A stretch of DNA of 8,780 nt. Source: Paracoccaceae bacterium (lineage in GTDB: Bacteria > Pseudomonadota > Alphaproteobacteria > Rhodobacterales > Rhodobacteraceae). The stretch covers positions 1-8,780 of the forward strand of contig JALORM010000070.1 of the NCBI GenBank assembly GCA_025458985.1, given 5' to 3'. Under the pieces are notes generated by a model. It saw only the letters and a list, made by a program, of their open reading frames with translations. It was not told where the DNA came from and ran no database searches. Shown in pieces: positions 1-6,323 of this stretch; the first letter of the stretch is position 1; each line of letters begins with the position of its first letter. The translations under genes and the position numbers were made by a program.

Positions 1-330
1 GGTCAGATCGCCCGCAATGAGCGCCCGGTAACAGTCCTTTTGCCGCGCCTCGGCCAGCATCTCGGGCGAGATGTCGGTCCCGTCCACCGGGCCGATCCCG
101 CGGGCCGCAAGGCGCTGCCCGACAAGTCCTGTGCCGGCGCCCAGGTCCAGGACCGGCCCAGCCCCGTCCCGCGCCGCGTAGGCGGCCGCCACCGCTTCGG
201 GCAGGCGGTATCCGCGGCGGCGGGCAAAGCCTTCGTCGTAGGTCGGCGCCCAGTCGGCATAGAGCCTCCTGCTGTCGTCGGGGGTGCCGAGCGCATAGGC
301 GTCATGCAGGTCGGGGCGCCGGGGGGCCAT
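1..330 (-). CDS. Class I SAM-dependent methyltransferase, N-terminal part (runs off left end)
   Basis: The minus-strand frame starting at the ATG at 330-328 is open for 110 codons to the first base of the window, so only the N-terminal half is present. The start is well supported, because an in-frame TGA lies about ten codons upstream with no other start codon between. The translation carries the SAM-binding glycine loop VLDLGAGTG at about residues 60-68 and an acidic residue after strand 2 (GTDIS, D86), the expected ribose-binding position. The N-terminal stretch (LYADWAPTYDEGFA, about residues 23-36) resembles small methyltransferases of the COG4976/WBSCR27 type. The family moves a methyl group from S-adenosylmethionine; the acceptor cannot be told here. 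It is divergent from the SDR gene to its right. Family assignment is firm; the subfamily is inference. Confidence 0.85.
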   Translation of the reverse strand, partial: MAPRRPDLHDAYALGTPDDSRRLYADWAPTYDEGFARRRGYRLPEAVAAAYAARDGAGPVLDLGAGTGLVGQRLAARGIGPVDGTDISPEMLAEARQKDCYRALIAGDLT

Positions 331-362
331 GCCGCTATCCTGCGCCCGTCGCCTCCGTGGTC

Positions 363-392
363 AAGGCCTTGCGCCGGCGAAGCCCGGCCGGG
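363..392. repeat. Three adjacent short perfect palindromes in the divergent intergenic region
   Basis: AAGGCCTT (363-370), CGCCGGCG (372-379) and CCCGGCCGGG (383-392) are each perfectly self-complementary and lie almost end to end between the divergent methyltransferase and SDR genes. They overlap the candidate SDR promoter. They could form small cruciforms or serve as binding half-sites, but short GC palindromes are frequent in such DNA, so function is uncertain. Confidence 0.4.
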
Positions 393-397
393 ATAGT
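369..397 (+). promoter_or_regulatory. Candidate sigma70-type promoter for the SDR gene
   Basis: TTGCGC at 369-374 and GATAGT at 392-397 are separated by 17 bp and face the SDR gene. They match the consensus at 3 of 6 and 4 of 6 positions. Transcription would begin near 404, giving a leader of about 95 bases. The spacing is ideal but the hexamers are weak, and in GC-rich DNA such matches arise by chance. Confidence 0.3.
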
Positions 398-485
398 CCG
401 CGGGAACGCGAAAGCCCCCGGAGGCCACCCATGGCAAGGCAAGTCCCGTCGAGAATGGCGGCCCGCGGCAGGCGGGTACCATGCC

Positions 486-494
486 GGAGCAAGG
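486..494 (+). promoter_or_regulatory. Ribosome binding site that favours the start at 499
   Basis: GGAGCAAGG at 486-494 is the best Shine-Dalgarno-like match in this leader and sits 4 bases before the ATG at 499. The ATG at 481 is preceded only by a weak GGCGGG. The choice removes six residues from the longest reading frame and puts the first beta strand of the Rossmann fold right at the N-terminus, as expected for this family. Confidence 0.6.
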
Positions 495-498
495 CGTG

Positions 499-1365
499 AT
501 GCCGGTCCTCTTGTCGATCGGGCACGGCTATTCCGCCGCGGCCCTGGGCCTTGTTCTGCGCGACCGGGGCTGGCGCGTGATCGGCACCACGCGGTCAGCC
601 GCAAAGGCAGCGGCCCTGGAGGCCGCGGGCATCGAGGCGCGGGTCTGGCCGGGATCGGACCTGACCGCCGATCTGGCCGCAGCCACGCATCTGCTGAGTT
701 CGGTGGCGCCCGGCCCGTCGGGCGACCCGGTCGTGACGCAGCTCGGCGCGGCCATTGCGTCAGCTGCCCCGCACATCGCCTGGGCCGGCTACCTGTCGAC
801 GACCGGGGTCTATGGCGATCATGCGGGCGGATGGGTCGACGAATCGACGCCCCTCACGCCCTCCACCCGCCGCGGACAGGCGCGGGTCGAAGCCGAAGCG
901 GCCTGGCGGTCACTGGCCGATCGATCCGGCCTGCCGCTCCACATCTTCCGGCTCGCGGGCATATACGGGCCCGGACGCGGCCCGTTCGAGAAGGTCCGCG
1001 ACGGCACCGCGCGGCGCATCGTCAAGCCGGGCCAGGTCTTCAGCCGCATCCATGTCGACGACATCGCGCAGGTGCTGGCCGCGTCGATCGCCCGGCCCAA
1101 CCCCGGCGCGGTCTACAACCTCTGCGACGACGATCCCGCCCCGCCCGAGGACGTGCTGGCCCATGCCGCGCACCTGCTCGGCCTGCCGCCGCCGCCCGAA
1201 GTGCCCTACGACGAGGCCGAGATGTCCGAGATGGCGCGCAGCTTCTACGCCGAGTCCAAGCGCGTGCGGAACGACCGGATCAAGCAAGACCTCGGCGTCC
1301 GACTGCGCCATCCTGACTACCGCGCGGGTCTCGCGGCCATCCTTGCCGGGGAAGGCGCCGCCTGA
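499..1365 (+). CDS. YeeZ-like NAD(P)-binding SDR / epimerase family protein
   Basis: This 288-residue protein (294 if started at 481) has an extended short-chain dehydrogenase fold. A Rossmann strand and glycine-rich turn, SIGHGYSA, lie at residues 6-13. The strand-4 region leads into LSTTGVYGD at 99-107, and FRLAGIYGPGR at 150-160 and HVDDIA at 185-190 are typical of NAD-dependent epimerase-like proteins. The whole resembles E. coli YeeZ, whose substrate I do not know. The classical YxxxK catalytic pair is not visible: the place where it would be expected reads RGQAR (125-129), so either the chemistry is atypical or the protein mainly binds nucleotide. It is divergent from the methyltransferase and convergent with lolA, with 3 bp between the stop codons. 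The fold is confident, the biological role unknown. Confidence 0.85.
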   Translation: MPVLLSIGHGYSAAALGLVLRDRGWRVIGTTRSAAKAAALEAAGIEARVWPGSDLTADLAAATHLLSSVAPGPSGDPVVTQLGAAIASAAPHIAWAGYLSTTGVYGDHAGGWVDESTPLTPSTRRGQARVEAEAAWRSLADRSGLPLHIFRLAGIYGPGRGPFEKVRDGTARRIVKPGQVFSRIHVDDIAQVLAASIARPNPGAVYNLCDDDPAPPEDVLAHAAHLLGLPPPPEVPYDEAEMSEMARSFYAESKRVRNDRIKQDLGVRLRHPDYRAGLAAILAGEGAA

Positions 1366-1368
1366 CGC

Positions 1369-1971
1369 TCAGCGCCGCTGCATCTCGCGCTGGATCGAGA
1401 ACAGCGAAGGCGGATAGCTTGCCCCGGTCTGCAGGCCGTCCAGCACCACCGTCGTCTGGTAGCCGGTCTCGTCGGTCACGACCCACTGGCGCAGCGCCAC
1501 GGGCGAGGCCGAGAAGTAGAGCTTGATGGTGCCATACTCGGGGTGCTCGGGGTCCTGGGCGGTGACGGTGGTCATGCCCTGCTCTTCGCCGTGGGCCACC
1601 ACCATGCGCGCGCGGCCGAGGTCGATGTCCCGGCCAAGGATCAGGTTCAGGGGCGTGCGCCTCAGCGGGTACTGCTCGGGCGGCTGGTTCGACTTGGCGT
1701 CGAAGACCGCCACCTGCCCGGCCGAGGCCAGAACCAGCGCCTCGTTCGGAGCTGCGTATTCGAACCGCATCCTGTTTGGCCGGTGGATGAACACCCGGCC
1801 CGTCGACCGGCTGCCGTCGGCGTTGATCTGGGTGAAGGTCGACTCTGCCGTCTGGATTGCGTTGAGGTACTGCGACACCTCGGACAGCGACAGCGGCGCC
1901 GCAAAGGCGGGCGCCCCGACGATGGCAAGCGCCAGAGGCGCAAGAAGCAGGCTGCGGCGTAGCGGGTCCAT
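1369..1971 (-). CDS. lolA: Outer membrane lipoprotein carrier protein LolA
   Basis: This 200-residue periplasmic chaperone takes lipoproteins released by the LolCDE transporter and carries them to the outer membrane. A clear Sec signal peptide is seen: basic MDPLRR, a hydrophobic core over about residues 8-20, and AFA-APL with predicted cleavage after A24. The mature part shows the LolA pattern: an amphipathic helix, then STFTQ (44-48), the strand GRVFIHRPNRMRFEY (58-72), an aspartate-containing strand VAVFD (87-91), and TPLNLIL (106-112). Length matches the family. A GAGGA ribosome binding site lies 7 bases before the ATG at 1971. It is downstream of ftsK on the same strand after 121 bp and could be read through from it or have its own promoter; I found no convincing promoter in the gap. 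Its 3' end nearly touches the convergent SDR gene. Confidence 0.93.
   Translation of the reverse strand: MDPLRRSLLLAPLALAIVGAPAFAAPLSLSEVSQYLNAIQTAESTFTQINADGSRSTGRVFIHRPNRMRFEYAAPNEALVLASAGQVAVFDAKSNQPPEQYPLRRTPLNLILGRDIDLGRARMVVAHGEEQGMTTVTAQDPEHPEYGTIKLYFSASPVALRQWVVTDETGYQTTVVLDGLQTGASYPPSLFSIQREMQRR
1370..1392. other. Inverted repeat at the convergent SDR/lolA 3' ends
   Basis: CAGCGC (1370-1375) and GCGCTG (1387-1392) form a perfect 6-bp stem around an 11-base loop, just past the SDR stop and over the last codons of lolA. No U-tract follows on either strand, so it is not a standard intrinsic terminator. It is the only stem I noticed at this junction. Confidence 0.3.
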
Positions 1972-2092
1972 GGCGATGTCCTCATCCGGTCGGTGTGGCG
2001 CTCTACGCCCTTTCAGATGGGATAGGCAACGCCGAACCCCAAGCGCTATGCGATAACACGCCGTCTTGAGGCTGGTGCGCGATGCACGGCGC

Positions 2093-4957
2093 CTATTGCT
2101 CGGGTACCAGGATCTCGCGCTTGCCGACGTGGTTGGCCTGGCCGACGATCCCCTGTTCCTCCATCTGCTCCACCAGGCGCGCCGCCTTGTTGTAGCCGAT
2201 GCCGAGCTTGCGCTGGATGTACGAGGTCGAGACCTTGCGGTCCTTCAGCACCACCGCCACCGCCTGGTCGTAGAGCTGATCGTCCCCGCCGTCGCCGCTG
2301 CCGAGGCCCAGCACCAGGTCGATGTCGTCGGCCCTGTCGTCGTCCGGCCCCTCGACCACGCTGCCCACGTATTCCGGCGGGCCGTAGGACTTCAGGTGGG
2401 TGACGATCTCCTCGACCTCCTCGTCGCTGACGAAGGGGCCATGGACGCGGCTGATCCGGCCGCCGCCAGCCATGTAGAGCATGTCGCCCTGGCCCAGAAG
2501 CTGCTCGGCCCCCATCTCGCCGAGGATCGTGCGGCTGTCGATCTTGGAGGTGACCTGGAAGCTGATCCGGGTGGGGAAGTTCGCCTTGATCGTGCCGGTG
2601 ATGACATCGACCGACGGGCGCTGCGTCGCCATGATGAGGTGGATGCCGGAGGCGCGCGCCATCTGGGCGAGGCGCTGGATGCAGGCCTCGATCTCTTTCC
2701 CGGCCACCATCATCAGGTCGGCCATCTCGTCGACGATGACGACGATGTAGGGCAGCTTGACGGGGGTGATCTCCTCGGTCTCGAAGACCGGATCGCCGGT
2801 CTCGTCGTCGAACCCGGTCTGCACGGTGCGGCTGAAGGTCTCGCCGCGGGCCAGGGCATCGGCGACGCGGCCGTTGTAGCCCTCGATGTTGCGGACCCCC
2901 ATCTTCGACATCTTGCGATAGCGTTCCTCCATCTCGCCCACGACCCACTTCAGCGCGACGACGGCCTTCTTGGGGTCGGTGACGACGGGGGACAGCAGAT
3001 GCGGGATGCCGTCGTAGACGGACAGTTCCAGCATCTTGGGATCGATCATGATCAGACGGCAGTCCTCGGGCGACAGCTTGTAGAGCAGCGACAGGATCAT
3101 CGTGTTGATCGCCACCGACTTGCCCGACCCGGTGGTCCCCGCGATCAGGAGGTGGGGCATCTTGGCGAGGTTCGCCACCACCGCCTCGCCGCCGATGTCC
3201 TTGCCCAGCGCCAGCGGCAGCTTCTGCTGGCCATCGCCATAGTCGCGCGCCGAAAGGATCTCGCGCAGCACCACCTTCTCGCGATGGGCATTGGGCAGTT
3301 CGATCCCGATGACCGACCGGCCGGGCACGGTCGAGACGCGCGCCGACAGCGCCGACATGCTGCGCGCGATGTCGTCGGCCAGGCCGATGACGCGGCTGGC
3401 CTTCACACCCGGGGCGGGTTCCAGTTCGTACATCGTGACGACGGGGCCGGGGCGGACGCTGACGATCTCGCCCTTCACGCCGTAGTCGTCGAGCACGGTT
3501 TCAAGCATCCGCGCGTTTTCCTCCAGCGCCTCGTTGGACAGGTGATGGCGCTTGATCTCGGTGGGGCTGGCCAGAAGCGACAGGGGCGGCGGGGCGTAGG
3601 CTTCGGGGGCCGCGTCGAACGGCAGCGCCGGCTGACGCTCGGCCTGGGCGCGCGCCGAGGGCTGGGCAGGCTTGGCCGGGGTCTGGACCACCGGCTTGGC
3701 GGCATAGACCGACGGATCGGCGGCGGGGCGCGGCTCGGCGGGGCGCGCTTCGGCCTGCGGCGGGCGCTGGGCCTCGAACGCCGCAAAAAGCCGATCCTCG
3801 TGCTCTTCCGGGGTCGGGTCCACGGCGCGGGCCTGCACGGCATCGCGGTGGGCGGCGGTCAGAGGCGGCTCGACCCGGCGGACGGGGTCGATCTCGGCGG
3901 GGCGCACCGGCTTGCCCATCGAGGCGCGCGTCTGGATGGCGCTCGCGATCCGCGCCCGGATGCGGTCTTCGCTGGGCGCCGCACCGCCAGTGAAATCGAT
4001 GAAGTCCGGCTCGATCAGTTCGGGCACGGGGACCGGCACCGCCTGCGCGGACGCAAAGCGGCCGACGCCGGGAATCCGGGCAAGAAGTCCCGTCCGCTCG
4101 GGACGAGGCGCGGCCATGGCGGGCGAAGCGGCCATCGCAGCGGCGGATGCGGCAGCGGACGCGGGGCCCAGCGCAGGCTCGGGCCGCCCCGGCCGCGCCG
4201 ACCTCAGGGGTGCGGGGGCGCCGAAGCTCATGCCGCGTTCGGCGCCGGCCGCGCGCCGCTCGGCAATCCGGCCCGCAACCCCGCGGCCCCCGGCCGCAAG
4301 CGCGGCTGCCGCCTGTCCTGCCAGGGTAACGAGTTGGGCATAGGCCAGGATCGAGGCCAGCAACAGGTACCGCGCGATGCCCGCCAGCTCCCGCCGGGTA
4401 AAGCCCAGCGCGAACAGCATCAGCGCGAGGCCCGCCGCGCCGGAAACCACCGACAGCAGCCGCAGGCTGAACCCGGGGCCGAAGGGAACGATGCCGATCA
4501 GGGTGCCGAGAACGGTATCGCCGAAAAGGCCGCCCAGCCCGAAGCTGTGGGTCCAGCCCTCGGGCGGGACATGGGTCGCCGCGAAGACGGCGACCAGCGC
4601 CACCGCAATGGGCGCGAAGATCACCCGCGACAGTGCGCGTTCGGCGCCCCGGTGCAGGACGAAGCGCACGCCCCAGGCCAGTGCCAGCGCCGCCAGGCAC
4701 CAGGCGGCAAACCCCATGATCACCGTCAGCGGCGAGGCGATCGCCGCGCCGATCCGGCCCATCAGGTTCTCGGCTTCCGCGTCCGTCGCCGAAAGCCACG
4801 AGGGGTCGTCGGGGGCATAGGAGGCCAGCATCAGGGCAGTGACGACGCCAAGCGTCGCCAGACCGACGCCGACCAGTTCGCGCCCGCGTCGCTCGATCAC
4901 GGCCTGGGTCTTGCGGTCCAGAAGCGGATCCCGACGTTTCGCCTGGTAGGAAGCCAT
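2093..4957 (-). CDS. ftsK: DNA translocase FtsK
   Basis: This 954-residue FtsK/SpoIIIE-family protein anchors at the division septum and pumps DNA to clear and align chromosome termini. The N-terminal domain has several hydrophobic segments (about 28-47, 77-98, 111-128, 165-186, 194-218). An Ala/Pro/Arg-rich linker of low complexity follows, to about 460. The alpha domain lies around 465-590. The RecA-like beta motor has Walker A GTTGSGKS at 607-614 and Walker B ending in D743-E744 within VIVDEMADLM. A C-terminal winged-helix gamma domain (about 885-954, YNKAARLVEQMEEQGIVG) is the part that reads KOPS sites and activates XerD in E. coli. The ATG at 4957 is chosen over far-upstream in-frame ATGs because the protein start MASYQAKRRDPLLD is family-like and the upstream frame overlaps the aminotransferase. 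A GTG at 4975 overlapping its stop is an alternative. It follows the aminotransferase by 14 bp, so co-transcription is likely. Confidence 0.97.
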   Translation of the reverse strand: MASYQAKRRDPLLDRKTQAVIERRGRELVGVGLATLGVVTALMLASYAPDDPSWLSATDAEAENLMGRIGAAIASPLTVIMGFAAWCLAALALAWGVRFVLHRGAERALSRVIFAPIAVALVAVFAATHVPPEGWTHSFGLGGLFGDTVLGTLIGIVPFGPGFSLRLLSVVSGAAGLALMLFALGFTRRELAGIARYLLLASILAYAQLVTLAGQAAAALAAGGRGVAGRIAERRAAGAERGMSFGAPAPLRSARPGRPEPALGPASAAASAAAMAASPAMAAPRPERTGLLARIPGVGRFASAQAVPVPVPELIEPDFIDFTGGAAPSEDRIRARIASAIQTRASMGKPVRPAEIDPVRRVEPPLTAAHRDAVQARAVDPTPEEHEDRLFAAFEAQRPPQAEARPAEPRPAADPSVYAAKPVVQTPAKPAQPSARAQAERQPALPFDAAPEAYAPPPLSLLASPTEIKRHHLSNEALEENARMLETVLDDYGVKGEIVSVRPGPVVTMYELEPAPGVKASRVIGLADDIARSMSALSARVSTVPGRSVIGIELPNAHREKVVLREILSARDYGDGQQKLPLALGKDIGGEAVVANLAKMPHLLIAGTTGSGKSVAINTMILSLLYKLSPEDCRLIMIDPKMLELSVYDGIPHLLSPVVTDPKKAVVALKWVVGEMEERYRKMSKMGVRNIEGYNGRVADALARGETFSRTVQTGFDDETGDPVFETEEITPVKLPYIVVIVDEMADLMMVAGKEIEACIQRLAQMARASGIHLIMATQRPSVDVITGTIKANFPTRISFQVTSKIDSRTILGEMGAEQLLGQGDMLYMAGGGRISRVHGPFVSDEEVEEIVTHLKSYGPPEYVGSVVEGPDDDRADDIDLVLGLGSGDGGDDQLYDQAVAVVLKDRKVSTSYIQRKLGIGYNKAARLVEQMEEQGIVGQANHVGKREILVPEQ

Positions 4958-4971
4958 TCCGTTCGAACCCC

Positions 4972-6162
4972 TCACTCGCTCAGACACCGGCGCAGCCGCG
5001 TCAGGCCGCGCTCGGTATCGGTCTCGGGGGCGACCATCGCCACGCGGATGTAGCCTCGCCCCGGATTGTCGCCCCCGACGTCCCGCCCCAGATAGGCCCC
5101 CGGCAGGACCCTGACCCCGGTCTCGCGCCAGAGCTTCAGGGCCGCCGCCTCGCCATCGCCGACCGTCGGCGGGACGGGCAGCCACAGGAAGAATCCCGCC
5201 TGCGGCGGCCGGTATCCGGGAAATCCCGCGAAGATCCGGTCGGCCGCCTCGTACTTGCGCACGTAGAGTGCCCGGTTCGCCTCGACATGCGCCTCGTCGG
5301 ACCAGGCGCGTTCCGCCACGCGCTGCAGCGGCAGCGGCAGCGGCGCGCCGGCATAGCTGCGCAGTTGCCGCATCCGCGCGATGCCGCGCGCGCCCCCGGC
5401 GACGAAGCCGGACCTGAGCCCGGGCAGGTTCGACCGCTTGGACAGCGAATGGAAGGCGTAGACGCGCTCGGGGTCCGCGCCCGCGGCGTCGGCAACTTCG
5501 AGGATGCCGGGGGGCGGGGTGTCGCGGTAGATCTCGCAATAGCATTCGTCGGCCAGCACCAGGAAGTCGTGGCGCTCGGCCAGGGCCAGCAGGCGGGCAA
5601 GGTCATCGCGCGAGGCGACCGTGCCCTGCGGGTTCGCGGGCGAGCAGAGGAACGCCAGCGCCGCCCGGTCGAGCACCTCGCGCGGCAGCGCACCGAAGTC
5701 GGGCAGAAATCCGGTGGCTTCGGTCGCGGGCACGTAGACCGGCTCTGCCCCCACGGCCAGCGCGCCGACCGCGTAGACCTGATAGAACGGGTTGGGCAAG
5801 AGCACGGTGGGCCGCACCCCGTCCTTCGCCTCGGGGCAGAGCGCGAGGGCTGCGTTGAACAGGCCCTCGCGCGTGCCGTTCAGCGCCATCAGCCGGTCGG
5901 GCGGAACCTCGACGCCATAGCGCCGCCCGATCCAGCCCGAGATTGCCGCCAGAAGCTCCGGCGCCCCCTCATTCGGCGGATAGCGGCCGAAGCCCGACGC
6001 GGTTTCGGCAATGATCCGGGGCACCCAGTCGGGAAAGGGATGCTTCGGCTCGCCTATGGTCATGTCGACGGGCTCGCCGCCCGGTTCGTGGGCGTCGAGC
6101 AGCCTCCGCAGGCGCGGAAAGGCATATTCGGGTAGGTTCGAAAACCGCTCCGGTTGGATCAT
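4972..6162 (-). CDS. PLP-dependent class I/II aminotransferase, DapC-like
   Basis: This 396-residue fold-type I aminotransferase resembles N-succinyldiaminopimelate aminotransferase (DapC), which moves an amino group from glutamate in the succinylase route to diaminopimelate and lysine. Visible features are IGEPKHPFPD (36-45), PNPFYQVY (123-130), the asparagine of SPANPQG (N177), the PLP-ring aspartate D205 and tyrosine Y208 in ADECYCEIY, the Schiff-base lysine K242 in SLSKRSNLPGLRSGF, and the carboxylate-binding arginine R373 in GYIRVAM. All key residues are present and the length is normal. The ATG at 6162 has a GAGG ribosome binding site 5 bases upstream and begins with the family-like MIQPERFSNLPEYAF. 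The longer open frame to 6444 overlaps the amidase 3' end and looks non-coding. ftsK follows after 14 bp. The aminotransferase class is certain; dapC is probable, but other amino acid aminotransferases in this group look alike. Confidence 0.9.
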   Translation of the reverse strand: MIQPERFSNLPEYAFPRLRRLLDAHEPGGEPVDMTIGEPKHPFPDWVPRIIAETASGFGRYPPNEGAPELLAAISGWIGRRYGVEVPPDRLMALNGTREGLFNAALALCPEAKDGVRPTVLLPNPFYQVYAVGALAVGAEPVYVPATEATGFLPDFGALPREVLDRAALAFLCSPANPQGTVASRDDLARLLALAERHDFLVLADECYCEIYRDTPPPGILEVADAAGADPERVYAFHSLSKRSNLPGLRSGFVAGGARGIARMRQLRSYAGAPLPLPLQRVAERAWSDEAHVEANRALYVRKYEAADRIFAGFPGYRPPQAGFFLWLPVPPTVGDGEAAALKLWRETGVRVLPGAYLGRDVGGDNPGRGYIRVAMVAPETDTERGLTRLRRCLSE

Positions 6163-6203
6163 CTCTGCCTCGGGGCCGGGGTCTTTCGCCCCGATTTGCC
6201 CGA

Positions 6204-6232
6204 AGGATAGCCGCCCGGACCGCGCCGGTCCA
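6204..6232 (-). promoter_or_regulatory. Candidate promoter for the aminotransferase-ftsK unit
   Basis: Reading the minus strand, TGGACC (6232-6227) and TATCCT (6209-6204) are 17 bp apart and each match the sigma70 consensus at 4 of 6 positions. Transcription would begin near 6197, leaving a leader of about 35 bases before the ATG at 6162. It sits in the 161-bp gap after the amidase and would give the aminotransferase-ftsK pair its own start site. This is the best promoter match I noticed in the intergenic regions, but it is not proven. Confidence 0.4.
6217..6231. repeat. Perfect inverted repeat over the candidate aminotransferase promoter
   Basis: GGACCG, a 3-base spacer CGC, and CGGTCC form a perfect inverted repeat. 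It overlaps the putative -35 element and spacer of the minus-strand promoter, which is where a repressor operator could lie. No T-tract follows the stem in either direction, so it does not look like an intrinsic terminator. Confidence 0.45.
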
Positions 6233-6290
6233 GAAAAACGCCGGGGCGTCGCCGGGTTGGCCCGACCACCTGTTGCTTTTTCGACTCGGG

Positions 6291-6304
6291 GCGCGCGCGC
6301 GCGC
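6291..6304. repeat. Alternating (GC)7 dinucleotide tract
   Basis: Seven uninterrupted GC dinucleotides lie 20 bp downstream of the amidase stop (in its direction of transcription). Alternating GC of this length can adopt left-handed Z-DNA under negative supercoiling and is prone to slippage. No role is evident. Confidence 0.7.
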
Positions 6305-6323
6305 AGGCGCAGGAGCGAAGGGG

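Noticed and set aside
331..364. Possible leaderless promoter for the methyltransferase (TTGACC on the minus strand at 364-359)
   Set aside because: The -35 is good, but no acceptable -10 lies at the right spacing (AGGATA is poor) and transcription would begin at the start codon itself.
3..482. A 159-codon minus-strand frame across the left end
   Set aside because: It is Arg/Pro-rich without recognisable motifs and overlaps the methyltransferase, whose frame carries the SAM-binding motif.
1972..2092. Searched the 121-bp ftsK-lolA gap for a promoter or terminator
   Set aside because: Only weak 4-bp stems without T-tracts and poorly matching hexamers were seen, so nothing is called.
2066..5053. 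A 995-codon open frame on the plus strand antisense to ftsK
   Set aside because: It is a GC-rich shadow: the translation is His/Arg/Gly/Asp-rich low complexity, while the opposite strand encodes FtsK with full Walker and gamma motifs.
4958..5545. In-frame N-terminal extension of ftsK to an ATG at 5545
   Set aside because: The extension overlaps the aminotransferase coding region in another frame and reads as Arg/Pro/Ala-rich noise. FtsK similarity begins at the ATG at 4957.
6235..6262. Possible intrinsic terminator for the amidase (GC-rich stretch followed by TTTTT on the minus strand)
   Set aside because: The only stem directly before the T-run is about 4 bp with a 2-base loop; the longer repeats there are direct, not inverted.
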